Assembly (NCBI GenBank): GCA_030148005.1
Contig: JASBUI010000002.1
Location: forward strand, 1-41,389
Direction: 5' to 3'
DNA from: Paracoccaceae bacterium
GTDB lineage: Bacteria > Pseudomonadota > Alphaproteobacteria > Rhodobacterales > Rhodobacteraceae
Length of the DNA: 41,389 bases
Of this stretch, positions 1 through 10,382 are shown piece after piece. Both the position numbers and the translations under genes were made by a program. Each line of letters opens with the position of its first letter. Position 1 is the first letter of the stretch. Under the pieces are notes generated by a model. It ran no database searches. It saw nothing but the letters and a program-made list of their open reading frames with translations, and was not told the origin of the DNA.

Positions 1-2
1 TA

Positions 3-1541
3 ATGGGTATCCAAGCAGCCGAAATCTCTGCGATCCTCAAGGAGCAGATCAAGAACTTTGGCCAAGAGGCTGAAGTTGCCGAAGTGGGCCGTGTGCTCTC
101 TGTTGGGGACGGTATTGCCCGTGTCCACGGTCTGGACAATGTCCAGGCCGGTGAGATGGTCGAATTCCCCGGTGGTATCCGCGGAATGGCGCTGAACCTC
201 GAAGTTGACAACGTCGGTGTCGTTATCTTCGGCGCTGACCGTGACATCAAAGAAGGCGATGTCGTCAAGCGGACCAACTCGATCGTTGACGTCCCCACAG
301 GTGACGCACTTTTGGGCCGTGTTGTTGACGGTCTGGGCAACCCTATCGATGGCAAGGGCCCGATCAAGACAAAGACGCGCTCTGTTGCTGACGTCAAAGC
401 TCCGGGCATCATCCCGCGTAAATCGGTGCACGAGCCGATGGCAACGGGTCTGAAATCCGTTGACGCCATGATCCCGGTCGGCCGTGGCCAGCGAGAGCTG
501 ATCATTGGTGACCGCCAGACAGGCAAGACTGCCATCGCTCTGGACACGATCCTGAACCAGAAATCCTATAACGAGGCCGCCGGCGACGACGAAAGCAAAA
601 AGCTTTACTGCGTATACGTCGCCATCGGTCAAAAGCGTTCGACTGTTGCTCAGCTCGTCAAGAAGCTGGAAGAAACAGGCGCCATCGAATATTCGATCGT
701 GGTCGCGGCAACCGCCTCTGACCCCGCTCCGATGCAGTTCCTTGCCCCTTACGCGGCAACTGCCATGGCCGAGTTCTTCCGCGACAACGGCCGCCACGCC
801 CTGATCATCTATGATGACCTGTCCAAACAGGCCGTTTCCTACCGTCAGATGTCGCTCTTGCTGCGCCGCCCGCCGGGACGTGAAGCTTACCCGGGTGACG
901 TTTTCTACCTGCACTCGCGCCTTCTGGAGCGTTCAGCAAAGCTGAACGAAGACAACGGCTCTGGTTCGCTGACGGCGCTGCCGATCATCGAAACGCAAGG
1001 TGGTGACGTTTCGGCGTTTATTCCGACCAACGTGATCTCGATCACTGACGGCCAGATCTTCCTTGAAACCGAACTTTTCTATCAGGGTATCCGCCCTGCG
1101 GTTAACACCGGTCTTTCGGTTTCGCGTGTTGGTTCGTCCGCTCAGACAAAGGCGATGTCCTCGGTTGCGGGCCCCGTCAAACTGTCGCTGGCCCAGTACC
1201 GCGAAATGGCGGCCTTCGCCCAGTTCGGTTCGGACCTCGACGCTTCGACACAGGCCCTGCTGAACCGCGGTGCGCGTCTGACAGAGCTTATGAAGCAGCC
1301 GCAGTACTCGCCGCTGACCAACGCCGAGATTGTTTGCGTGATCTACGCGGGCACCAAGGGTTACCTCGACAAGATCGCACTGTCCGATGTGGGCCGTTTC
1401 GAACATGATCTTCTTGCGCATCTGCGGAACAAGCATGCGGCCCTTCTGGCCGACATCTCCGACAATGACCGCAAGGTCAAAGGTGACCTGGAAGACGCAA
1501 TCAAAGCTGCTCTCGACGAGTTTGCCGCTGACTTTGCTTAA
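3..1541 (+). CDS. atpA: F1Fo ATP synthase subunit alpha
   Basis: This is the alpha subunit of the F1 catalytic hexamer, a non-catalytic nucleotide-binding subunit that alternates with beta on the cytoplasmic face of the inner membrane. The protein is 512 residues, the usual full length. A Walker A motif GDRQTGKT lies at residues 169-176, preceded by the N-terminal beta-barrel domain and followed by the nucleotide-binding and C-terminal helical domains. The ATG overlaps a TAA at bases 1-3 (TAATG), which must be the stop of the upstream gene, almost certainly atpH (delta), so the two are translationally coupled. atpG follows after 14 bases. No sign of damage. Confidence 0.98.
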   Translation: MGIQAAEISAILKEQIKNFGQEAEVAEVGRVLSVGDGIARVHGLDNVQAGEMVEFPGGIRGMALNLEVDNVGVVIFGADRDIKEGDVVKRTNSIVDVPTGDALLGRVVDGLGNPIDGKGPIKTKTRSVADVKAPGIIPRKSVHEPMATGLKSVDAMIPVGRGQRELIIGDRQTGKTAIALDTILNQKSYNEAAGDDESKKLYCVYVAIGQKRSTVAQLVKKLEETGAIEYSIVVAATASDPAPMQFLAPYAATAMAEFFRDNGRHALIIYDDLSKQAVSYRQMSLLLRRPPGREAYPGDVFYLHSRLLERSAKLNEDNGSGSLTALPIIETQGGDVSAFIPTNVISITDGQIFLETELFYQGIRPAVNTGLSVSRVGSSAQTKAMSSVAGPVKLSLAQYREMAAFAQFGSDLDASTQALLNRGARLTELMKQPQYSPLTNAEIVCVIYAGTKGYLDKIALSDVGRFEHDLLAHLRNKHAALLADISDNDRKVKGDLEDAIKAALDEFAADFA

Positions 1542-1555
1542 GGGGAGACGCGGCA

Positions 1556-3872
<2,317 letters not shown>

Positions 3873-3873
3873 A

Positions 3874-4272
3874 ATGGCAGATACTCTGCAATTCGATCTG
3901 GTCAGCCCCGAGCGGAGCCTTGCTTCGCTTGAGGTGACCGAGGTCCAGATCCCGGGGTCCGAAGGTGACATGACGGCGATGGCGGGGCATGCCCCGACAA
4001 TCACCACGCTGCGCCCCGGTATCCTGCGCATTGTCAGCGCTGAAGGGACCCAAAGCTTTGCGGTCACGGGCGGGTTTGCGGAAATCACCGCAGCGGCGAC
4101 CTCTGTTCTTGCAGAGCGGGCCATGCCGGCCGATGCCGTTACGGCCGAAATGATGGCCGAAATGAAGGTCGAGGCTGAGAAATTTGCCGAAGGCGCAACC
4201 GGTGAAACCCGGGATGTTGCCGACAAGCTGGTCGCGGAAATGTCCGAGCTGGCCGGTGCTCTTAGCCTTTAA
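3874..4272 (+). CDS. atpC: F1Fo ATP synthase subunit epsilon
   Basis: This is the epsilon subunit of the rotor, which binds gamma and can inhibit ATP hydrolysis. It has 132 residues. The N-terminal beta-sandwich shows the family pattern [18 protein letters not shown] followed by [19 protein letters not shown]. The C-terminal helical hairpin is present and Ala/Glu-rich. The ATG lies one base after the atpD stop. It is the last gene of the operon, followed within 20 bases by a strong intrinsic terminator. Confidence 0.97.
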   Translation: MADTLQFDLVSPERSLASLEVTEVQIPGSEGDMTAMAGHAPTITTLRPGILRIVSAEGTQSFAVTGGFAEITAAATSVLAERAMPADAVTAEMMAEMKVEAEKFAEGATGETRDVADKLVAEMSELAGALSL

Positions 4273-4290
4273 AACCCCAAAAATTGTGGA

Positions 4291-4316
4291 AAAACCCCGG
4301 CCTGCCGGGGTTTTTT
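4291..4316 (+). terminator. Intrinsic terminator of the atp operon
   Basis: A 10-bp perfect stem (AAAACCCCGG pairing with CCGGGGTTTT) closes a 4-nt loop and ends in a run of six T. It lies 18 bases after the atpC stop, as expected for the end of the atpHAGDC transcript. Confidence 0.92.
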
Positions 4317-4378
4317 GCTTTCTTGGCCCAACTTTTGCCGAGTTTTCGAACAAATAAGCCGTGGTCGAAAGGCACCGC

Positions 4379-4729
4379 ATGAAGCGCTTGAGAAACCATT
4401 TGATTGGCGTTGACCAAGGAACGGTCAACATGTTTTCGGATTTCGAAGACGGTGGTGAGATGTGGACCGGCACCGGCCCGCGAGAGCGCCGTCAGGCCGT
4501 TCGCTTTTCTGAAAAATTCAAGTCCGAGCCAACGGTCATGGTCAGCCTGACCATGTGGGACACCGATCATGCCTCGAACATGCGCGCCGAAGTGACCGCC
4601 GAAGAGGTGACACCCGAAGGGTTTGACCTTGTCTTCAGAACTTGGGGCGACAGCCGTGTGGCACGGGTGCGCGCAGGCTGGACCGCGATGGGCGAGCTGC
4701 GCCAGTCCGACGACTGGGAACTTTACTGA
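4379..4729 (+). CDS. H-type lectin domain protein
   Basis: This is a single-domain protein of 116 residues. From about residue 40 it follows the H-type (discoidin/Helix pomatia agglutinin) lectin pattern: a paired Phe strand (VRFSEKFKSEPTVMVSL), then D-T-D, then EVTPEGFDLVFRTW, and finally VRAGWTAMG. That fold binds GalNAc-like sugars in eukaryotic members. No signal peptide or membrane segment is visible, so the bacterial protein is either cytosolic or exported by an unrecognised route. The ATG at 4379 is preferred over a GTG at 4361 because AAAGG sits about 6 nt upstream. The gene lies just beyond the atp terminator and converges on prs. The ligand is unknown. Confidence 0.8.
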   Translation: MKRLRNHLIGVDQGTVNMFSDFEDGGEMWTGTGPRERRQAVRFSEKFKSEPTVMVSLTMWDTDHASNMRAEVTAEEVTPEGFDLVFRTWGDSRVARVRAGWTAMGELRQSDDWELY

Positions 4730-4749
4730 ACATCTGAAAAACGCTGGGC

Positions 4750-5766
4750 CTATTCGGCCGCGTAAAGACCTTCGTAGATCGGGACAAGCGTTTGCGTGTC
4801 GAAAAGCGATGAAACGCTGGTGCCGTTCCAGATGTTGAGGATCGCTTGAGCAAACATCGGAGCGGTCGGGACGATGCGGATGTTCGCCGCCGATTTCACG
4901 GCGTTCGTCGGCTCTATTGAATCGGTGATGACAAGCGACTTCATGACCGAGTTGGTGATCCGGTCGACGGCTGGGCCGCTTAGAACGCCATGCGTGATAT
5001 AGCTGTGAACCTCGGTGGCGCCTGCCGCCATCAGAACTTCGGCGGCTTTGCACAAGGTGCCTGCCGTGTCGCAGATGTCATCAACGATAATGCAACGCTT
5101 GCCTTCGACGTTTCCGATAACGGTCATTTCGGCGATCTCGCCGGGCTTTTCGCGGCGTTTGTCGACGATCGCAAGCGGCGCGCCGATCCGCTGGGCCAGC
5201 TCGCGCGCGCGCGCCACGCCGCCCACATCGGGTGAGACGATCATCACGTCATCCATCTTCTTGAAATGGTGCATGATATCGAGCGCGAAAATGGGCGAGG
5301 CGTAAAGGTTGTCGACGGGCAGATCGAAAAAGCCCTGAATTTGCGCAGCGTGAAGGTCCATCGTCAGCACCCGCTCGATCCCGGCCTCGGCGATCAGGTT
5401 CGCAACAAGCTTGGCCGAAATGGGGGTGCGCGCCTTGGTGCGGCGGTCCTGACGGGCATAACCAAAATAGGGGATCACGGCGGTAATGCGGGCCGCCGAT
5501 GACCGGCGCATTGCATCCGCGATGATCAACAACTCCATCAGGTTGTCGTTGGCCGGGTTCGACGTCGGCTGGATGATGAACATATCCTCACCGCGAACGT
5601 TCTCGAACACTTCGACAAAGATTTCCTGATCGTTGAACCTTTCGACCCGGGCATCGACCAGTCCCACATTGATCCCGCGGTGCATTGACATGCGGCGGGC
5701 TACGGCTTCTGCCAGCGGGCGGTTGGCATTTCCAGAGATCAACTTGGGTTCGGTGAGTGTCGGCAT
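4750..5766 (-). CDS. prs: Ribose-phosphate pyrophosphokinase (PRPP synthase)
   Basis: This enzyme makes PRPP from ribose 5-phosphate and ATP for purine, pyrimidine, His, Trp and NAD synthesis. It has 338 residues. The PRPP-binding loop [10 protein letters not shown] is at about residues 228-237. The flexible-loop region [14 protein letters not shown] around 100-113 and the metal-site segment [13 protein letters not shown] around 135-147 are all present. The gene is monocistronic and convergent with the lectin gene (20-base gap). It is divergent from the isomerase gene at 5878, sharing a promoter region of about 110 bases. Confidence 0.97.
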   Translation of the reverse strand: MPTLTEPKLISGNANRPLAEAVARRMSMHRGINVGLVDARVERFNDQEIFVEVFENVRGEDMFIIQPTSNPANDNLMELLIIADAMRRSSAARITAVIPYFGYARQDRRTKARTPISAKLVANLIAEAGIERVLTMDLHAAQIQGFFDLPVDNLYASPIFALDIMHHFKKMDDVMIVSPDVGGVARARELAQRIGAPLAIVDKRREKPGEIAEMTVIGNVEGKRCIIVDDICDTAGTLCKAAEVLMAAGATEVHSYITHGVLSGPAVDRITNSVMKSLVITDSIEPTNAVKSAANIRIVPTAPMFAQAILNIWNGTSVSSLFDTQTLVPIYEGLYAAE

Positions 5767-5815
5767 CTATCAGCGGTCCATGATTGCTGTGCGCGAAAAA
5801 GAGGGATTCGCAACG

Positions 5816-5843
5816 TTGACACCGCTTAGCATGGGGCTACGGT
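5816..5843 (+). promoter_or_regulatory. Candidate sigma-70-type promoter
   Basis: A perfect -35 hexamer TTGACA (5816-5821), a 16-nt spacer and a weak -10 TACGGT (5838-5843) lie about 35 bases upstream of the isomerase gene at 5878. The weak -10 is usual for alphaproteobacteria. It points away from prs. Confidence 0.5.
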
Positions 5844-5877
5844 CGCGCAAACATTCCATTCCAAAAGGAGCGCCCGA

Positions 5878-6471
5878 ATGGCCCATATTGATTATTTTTT
5901 TGCAACGATTTCACCATTTACCTATCTGACCGGAACCCGGCTTGAAGAGATGGCAAAGGCACATGGCGCAACCATCACCTACAAGCCGCTCGATATCATG
6001 GGGCTCTTTGCGCGCACCGGGGGCACACCGCCCAAGGACCGGCACGTAAGCCGTCAGGAATACCGCCTGCAAGAGATGCGTAGGCAGTCCGCCAAGGCGG
6101 GCCTGAAACTGAACCTCAAGCCGGCGCATTGGCCCACTAACCCCGCGCCGTCCTCATACGCCATCATCGCCGCGCAAGCCGCTGGCGGCGGGGATATGGG
6201 CAAGCTTGTGCATTCACTGACAACCGCCTGCTGGGCTGGCGAAAAGGACATCGCTGAAGACGCCGTTGTGAAGGCCTGTCTTGAAAGCGCTGGCTTTGAC
6301 CCCGCGCTGGCCGATCAGGGGCTTCTGGCAGGCGCTGAAACCTATGCCGTCAACCTTGAAGAGGCGGTCAATCGCGGCGTCTTTGGCGCGCCTTTCTACA
6401 TCATCGGGGATGAGCGTTTCTGGGGTCAGGACCGGCTTGATGATGTCGAGGCGCATCTGAAAAACGCCTGA
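5878..6471 (+). CDS. 2-hydroxychromene-2-carboxylate isomerase-like (DsbA-fold) protein
   Basis: This belongs to the kappa-class GST/HCCA isomerase branch of the thioredoxin fold and has 197 residues. The N-terminal strand DYFFATISPFTYL carries Ser12-Pro at the position of the catalytic Ser of NahD-type isomerases. It replaces the CxxC of true disulfide oxidoreductases. The C-terminal GVFGAPFYIIGDERFWGQDRLD is the conserved family ending with the cis-Pro region. AAGGAG precedes the ATG. The stop overlaps the start of the alpha/beta hydrolase (TGATG), so both form a two-gene operon. Family members act on aromatic degradation intermediates with glutathione, but no aromatic pathway genes are nearby and the substrate is unknown. 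Confidence 0.85.
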   Translation: MAHIDYFFATISPFTYLTGTRLEEMAKAHGATITYKPLDIMGLFARTGGTPPKDRHVSRQEYRLQEMRRQSAKAGLKLNLKPAHWPTNPAPSSYAIIAAQAAGGGDMGKLVHSLTTACWAGEKDIAEDAVVKACLESAGFDPALADQGLLAGAETYAVNLEEAVNRGVFGAPFYIIGDERFWGQDRLDDVEAHLKNA

Positions 6472-7262
6472 TGCCGAAGGCCGTAGAGATTTTCGGCACA
6501 GGTCCGCGCCGGGCGGTTGCCTTGCATTGCTCGCTTGCGCGCGGCAGTGCTTGGGGACCGCTGGGCGCGCGGCTTGGTGATCTTCTGACCTTGGAAGCCC
6601 CCGATCTGACGGGCCACGGCGATGCGCCGGATTGGGTGCCAGAGGTTGCCTATCACGAACAGGCGCTGGCCATCATCGACCAGATCGTTGGCCCCGGTCC
6701 CGTCGATCTTTTCGGCCATTCGCTTGGCGCCGTTCTTGCGCTGGCCTTTGCAGTGAAAAACCCCGCGCGGGTGCAAAGCCTTATCCTCTATGAGCCGGTG
6801 CTTTTTGCCGCTCTGGACGACAGGGCGCCAAAGCTCAAAACTCAGTCCCGCGACCAATTGGCCGATGTCCTTGCGTCCCTGTCCCAAGGCGACCGGGAAG
6901 AGGCGGCAAAGGTTTTCACCTCGGTCTGGGGCGGCTCGCAGTCCTGGGACCAGATACCGGCAGGCCAACGCGACTATATTGCCAAGCGCATACATCTGAT
7001 CCCTGCGGGCAATCCGCTTTTGTATGAGGATGCCAGCGGGATACTGGCGCCGGGCGCGCTTGAGGCGGTCAAGGCGCCCGCCTTGCTGTTGCACGGCGAT
7101 TGTTCGCCCGCAGCGGCCGGCGTCATCCAAGAGGTTCTGGAAGTAAGGCTGCCGAATGCGCGCCGCTGCGAAATCAAGGGCGGCGGGCATATGGCGCCGA
7201 TCACCCGCTCGGCCGAGGTTGCCGCACTGGTGCGCCCGTTCCTGACGAATTTCGGGGCCTAG
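6471..7262 (+). CDS. Alpha/beta hydrolase
   Basis: This is an alpha/beta-hydrolase-fold enzyme of 263 residues. The nucleophile elbow GHSLG places Ser84. The likely acid is Asp210 (LLLHGD) and the general base His240 (GGGHMAP), so the triad is complete. There is no signal peptide, so it should be cytosolic. It overlaps the isomerase gene by one base, implying coupled translation and perhaps a shared substrate. It converges on the threonine aldolase gene with 6 bases between stops. The substrate cannot be told from the sequence. Confidence 0.85.
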   Translation: MPKAVEIFGTGPRRAVALHCSLARGSAWGPLGARLGDLLTLEAPDLTGHGDAPDWVPEVAYHEQALAIIDQIVGPGPVDLFGHSLGAVLALAFAVKNPARVQSLILYEPVLFAALDDRAPKLKTQSRDQLADVLASLSQGDREEAAKVFTSVWGGSQSWDQIPAGQRDYIAKRIHLIPAGNPLLYEDASGILAPGALEAVKAPALLLHGDCSPAAAGVIQEVLEVRLPNARRCEIKGGGHMAPITRSAEVAALVRPFLTNFGA

Positions 7263-7268
7263 GCCCGG

Positions 7269-8315
7269 CTACTGCGCCAGAATTTCAAGAAACCTGTCAG
7301 TATCTTCGCGCCGGGACGACCAGTCGCAGACAAGGCGCGCCTCAAGCATGTCGGCAGGATCACCTGCGCCGATCTCTCCGTCGCTGGGCAGGTAAACCGC
7401 CCCGGCCTTTTGCAGGCGCAGATGGGCCTCGCGCGGCCATTTGGCAAAGATCATGTTCGCCTCGGGGGCATACGCGAACGTGGCGCCAGCCTCTTGCATG
7501 CCCTTGGCCAGATAGGCGCCGGCGGCATTGGCGCGACTCGCCAGTTCAAGCCAAAGATCGCCCTTCAGGTAGGCCTGCATCTGGGCCGACAGATAGCGGT
7601 GCTTGGAAAAAAGATGCGCCCCGCGCTTGCGGCGCAACTCGAACTCATGCGCCTTTGCGGGATCGAAAAAGACCACGCATTCCACGCCCAAAAGCCCGTT
7701 CTTGGTGCCGCCGAAGCTAAGCGCATCAACCCCTGCCTTCCACGTCAGATCGGCGGGCGCGCTTTGGGTCGCGGCAACCGCATTGGCAAACCTTGCGCCA
7801 TCCAGGTAGACGGGAAGGTCAAATTCCTTGGCAACCGCACAGATCGCGGCAGTTTCCTGCGCTGTGTATACCGTGCCGGTTTCGGTGACATTGGTGATTG
7901 ATACCGGTCCGGGCTGTGGGCCGCGAACGCCGAAAGATGCTTTGCGAACAATCTCTTGCCGAAGCGCTTGGGGGTCGATCTTGCCTTCGGGCGAGGCGAT
8001 GGGTGTCAGTTGCGCGCCGCCGGTAAAGAATTCGGGCGCGCCGCATTCATCCTCGCGGATATGGGCCATCGGGGCGCAAAAGATCGCGCTCCATGGATCG
8101 GCGAGCGTGGCAAGGGCAAGAACGTTGGCGGCCGTTCCGGTGGCCACAAGATAGACGGCGGCCTGCGGCGCTTCGAACAGGGCGCGGATGTCGCGGCGCA
8201 GATCCTCCATCGCCTGCTCAGAGCCATAGGGCAGGGCATAGCCCGTGTTGGCATCGGCAAGGGCCTGCATCACGCTGGGATGCGCGGGGCCTGCATTGTC
8301 AGAAGCAAAAAACAT
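7269..8315 (-). CDS. Low-specificity threonine aldolase-like PLP enzyme
   Basis: This is a fold-type I PLP enzyme of 348 residues, likely cleaving L-threonine or allo-threonine to glycine and acetaldehyde. The PLP lysine is Lys205 in SFGGTKNG. The N-terminal FASDNAGPAHP, the PLP-phosphate loop (ATGTAAN) and the LDGARFANA segment with the cofactor-ring Asp fit the LtaE/beta-eliminating lyase family. Its start overlaps the stop of the cysteine-cluster gene by one base (TGATG), making it the last gene of a ribF-ycgN-aldolase unit. A related beta-eliminating lyase activity is an alternative. Confidence 0.88.
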   Translation of the reverse strand: MFFASDNAGPAHPSVMQALADANTGYALPYGSEQAMEDLRRDIRALFEAPQAAVYLVATGTAANVLALATLADPWSAIFCAPMAHIREDECGAPEFFTGGAQLTPIASPEGKIDPQALRQEIVRKASFGVRGPQPGPVSITNVTETGTVYTAQETAAICAVAKEFDLPVYLDGARFANAVAATQSAPADLTWKAGVDALSFGGTKNGLLGVECVVFFDPAKAHEFELRRKRGAHLFSKHRYLSAQMQAYLKGDLWLELASRANAAGAYLAKGMQEAGATFAYAPEANMIFAKWPREAHLRLQKAGAVYLPSDGEIGAGDPADMLEARLVCDWSSRREDTDRFLEILAQ

Positions 8316-8785
8316 CAGCTTGGCTCTTCTATGATGTGATCTTCCCAGTCGTCTTCATCGACCTCGAACTCGGGCACTGTCCAGCCGCGCACAGATACGC
8401 CGGCCTGATGCACCGTCTCGGGATCGCCCGAGATCAGCGGGTGCCAGTCGTAAAGGGACTTGCCCTCGAATAGCAGCCGGTAGGCGCAGGTTGCGGGCAT
8501 CCAATAGGCGTGATCGGCGATGTTGCGGGGGGTCAGGTGAATGCATTCGGGCACGAACTGTTTGCGAAGCTCGTATTGCCCGCAGCGACAGGTTTCGCCA
8601 TCCAGAAGGCGACAGGCAACGCGGGTCAGGGCAACCTCGCCGGTATCGGCATCCTCAAGCTTGTTCAGACAGCATTTGCCGCAACCATCGCAAAGCGCTT
8701 CCCACTCGCGCGGGCTTAGGCTCTTGAGTGGCACATGTTCCCAGAATTTGTCGCGCAAACCGTCGCGGTTGATGGGGTCTTTCAT
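8315..8785 (-). CDS. YcgN-family cysteine-cluster protein (UPF0260)
   Basis: This is a protein of 156 residues with the conserved motif CDGCGKCC near residue 32, followed by a second Cys group (ACRLLDGETCRCGQY) and later ECIHLTPRN. The arrangement suggests bound zinc or an Fe-S cluster. The family is widespread in proteobacteria and has no firmly established function. The start at MKDPINRD overlaps the ribF stop (ATGA), so it is translationally coupled to ribF. A longer start at 8830 would run well into ribF and is less likely. Confidence 0.87.
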   Translation of the reverse strand: MKDPINRDGLRDKFWEHVPLKSLSPREWEALCDGCGKCCLNKLEDADTGEVALTRVACRLLDGETCRCGQYELRKQFVPECIHLTPRNIADHAYWMPATCAYRLLFEGKSLYDWHPLISGDPETVHQAGVSVRGWTVPEFEVDEDDWEDHIIEEPS

Positions 8786-9732
8786 GCTCTGGCCGGGGTT
8801 TTTGCAAGGATATCGCGCGCGCGGTCGCAATCCTTGTCCATCTGGGCGATCAGCCCTTCAAGGTCGTCGAACCGCGCTTCTGGGCGCAGAAACTCGACCA
8901 GCGCGACAGAGATATGCGCGCCGTAAAGATCGCCAGAGAAGTCAAAAAGATAGGTTTCGATATTGGGTTCATGACCATCGAACATCGGGCGCACGCCGAT
9001 CGATGCTGCGCCGCCATAGTGCCCGGCGTTCGGGCCTGACAGGACATCCACCTTGACCGCATAGACCCCGAACTTGGGCTGGTGCAGGCCCGCGATGGAC
9101 ATGTTGGCCGTCGGAAACCCAAGCTCTCGGCCGCGCTGAAAGCCGCGGATCACCTTGCCATCGACGCGGTGCCAGTGCCCCAGCATGGCCGCTGCGTCGC
9201 CGGGGCGCCCGTCGCTCAGGGCGCGGCGGATGTTGGTCGATGAAACCTCACCCGTGCGCCCTTCGACGATCTCGGCGATGGTGACGCCAAAGCCAAGCTC
9301 TTGGCCGAAACGCACCAGATCGCCCGCATCGCCCGAGCGCCCTTTGCCAAAGCAGAAGTCGGCGCCGACAACGACATGGGCCAGACCCAGACCCTTGCTG
9401 ATAACCTTCTCGGCAAAAGCTTCGGCCGAAAGGTTGGCCAGCGCTTGGTTGAAGGCAACTTCGTAAAGCAGCTTTACGCCAAGTTTTTCCATGCGGTTGG
9501 CCTTGGCCTCGGCGTTCATAAGGCGAAACGCGGGGGCCTGAGGGGCGAAAAACTCGCGCGGGTGCGGTTCAAACGTCATGACGCCCAAAGGCGCGCCGAT
9601 TGCATCGCCGGCCTTTTTTGCCAGATCAAGCACCGCCTGATGGCCAAGGTGCACGCCGTCGAAATTACCAATCGCGGCGCTTGCGCCCTTGTCAGCCTTG
9701 GCGACGAATTCTATGTCCCGGATAATCCGCAT
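8782..9732 (-). CDS. ribF: Bifunctional riboflavin kinase / FAD synthetase
   Basis: This enzyme converts riboflavin to FMN and FMN to FAD. It has 316 residues. The N-terminal adenylyltransferase domain carries GNFDGVHLGH at 22-31 (HxGH nucleotidyl-transfer motif) and STNIRRAL near 165. The C-terminal riboflavin kinase domain includes RELGFPTANM and then the GVRPMFDG and ETYLFDF segments. It is the first gene of the coupled ribF-ycgN-aldolase group. The upstream gap to the hydratase gene is 85 bases, and I see no FMN riboswitch there. Confidence 0.96.
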   Translation of the reverse strand: MRIIRDIEFVAKADKGASAAIGNFDGVHLGHQAVLDLAKKAGDAIGAPLGVMTFEPHPREFFAPQAPAFRLMNAEAKANRMEKLGVKLLYEVAFNQALANLSAEAFAEKVISKGLGLAHVVVGADFCFGKGRSGDAGDLVRFGQELGFGVTIAEIVEGRTGEVSSTNIRRALSDGRPGDAAAMLGHWHRVDGKVIRGFQRGRELGFPTANMSIAGLHQPKFGVYAVKVDVLSGPNAGHYGGAASIGVRPMFDGHEPNIETYLFDFSGDLYGAHISVALVEFLRPEARFDDLEGLIAQMDKDCDRARDILAKTPARA

Positions 9733-9817
9733 GCCGATGGCCTAGCGCGGCCAGTGGGCCAGCACAAGCCGGGCCGCGCGCGCGGCGGGTAAAATCTTTG
9801 GCGGTCTTGGCTGTGGG

Positions 9818-10261
9818 TCAGTCGAACTTGCGCGAGGGCGCAAGGACCGTCGCCTCGCCCTTCAGAACCACCGTTTTGCCCACGGCGCAATGCGTGGCCA
9901 GCGTCACGCGGCGCTTGGCGTGATCAATGGCGGTCACTTCCACTTCGGCGCGGACCATGTCACCGGGGCGCACGGGCGCCATGAACTTCAGCGTCTGGCC
10001 CAGATAGACCGTTCCGTGCCCGGGAAGCTGCTCTCCGATCACCGCTGAGATCAGCCCGGCGGTCAGCATCCCGTGGGCGATTCGCCCTTCAAAGATCGTG
10101 TCGTGGGCATAGTCATCGTCCATGTGGACAGGGTTGTGGTCGGTCGACACCTCGGCAAAAAGTTCGATGTCGCGATCGGTTACCACCTTTAGCAGATCGC
10201 GCTTCATGCCGATCTCAAGGTCTTCGATACAAATTGTTCCGCGAGGCATGTTGTCCAGCAT
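9818..10261 (-). CDS. MaoC-type (R)-specific enoyl-CoA hydratase (PhaJ-like)
   Basis: This is a single hot-dog-fold protein of 147 residues. The hydratase-2 motif is seen as LFAEVSTDHNPVHMDDDYA, with the catalytic Asp and His, followed by GRIAHGMLTAGLISAVIG and then GTVYLGQTLKFMAPVRPGD. This is the PhaJ arrangement, in which the enzyme hydrates trans-2-enoyl-CoA to (R)-3-hydroxyacyl-CoA and can feed polyhydroxyalkanoate synthesis. It could equally serve another acyl-CoA pathway. A palindrome matching the PhaR consensus overlaps its predicted promoter (10314-10330), which supports the PHA link. An alternative start 12 bases downstream is possible. Confidence 0.87.
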   Translation of the reverse strand: MLDNMPRGTICIEDLEIGMKRDLLKVVTDRDIELFAEVSTDHNPVHMDDDYAHDTIFEGRIAHGMLTAGLISAVIGEQLPGHGTVYLGQTLKFMAPVRPGDMVRAEVEVTAIDHAKRRVTLATHCAVGKTVVLKGEATVLAPSRKFD

Positions 10262-10293
10262 CGAGCAAGCCCTTTTGGCGATTCCACGCTAGG

Positions 10294-10330
10294 GTCTTAG
10301 CTGGTTCCGCCAGTTTCTGCAATGCAGAAA
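10294..10330 (-). promoter_or_regulatory. Promoter of the PhaJ-like gene with PhaR-type operator
   Basis: The 17-bp perfect palindrome TTTCTGCAATGCAGAAA (10314-10330) contains CTGC-N3-GCAG. Read on the minus strand, TTGCAG (10322-10317) can serve as -35, followed by a 17-nt spacer and TAAGAC (10299-10294) as -10. The dyad therefore overlaps the -35. From recalled literature, PhaR of Paracoccus and Rhodobacter binds CTGC-N3/4-GCAG; that this site binds PhaR is inference. Confidence 0.6.
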
Positions 10331-10382
10331 GTAATAAAAATCTGAAATGCGTTGCGGTTTCGACATTTTGTTGCGCGGCGGC

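Noticed and set aside
9733..9817. Search for an FMN riboswitch before ribF.
   Set aside because: The 85-base gap is too short and shows none of the conserved RFN-element blocks.
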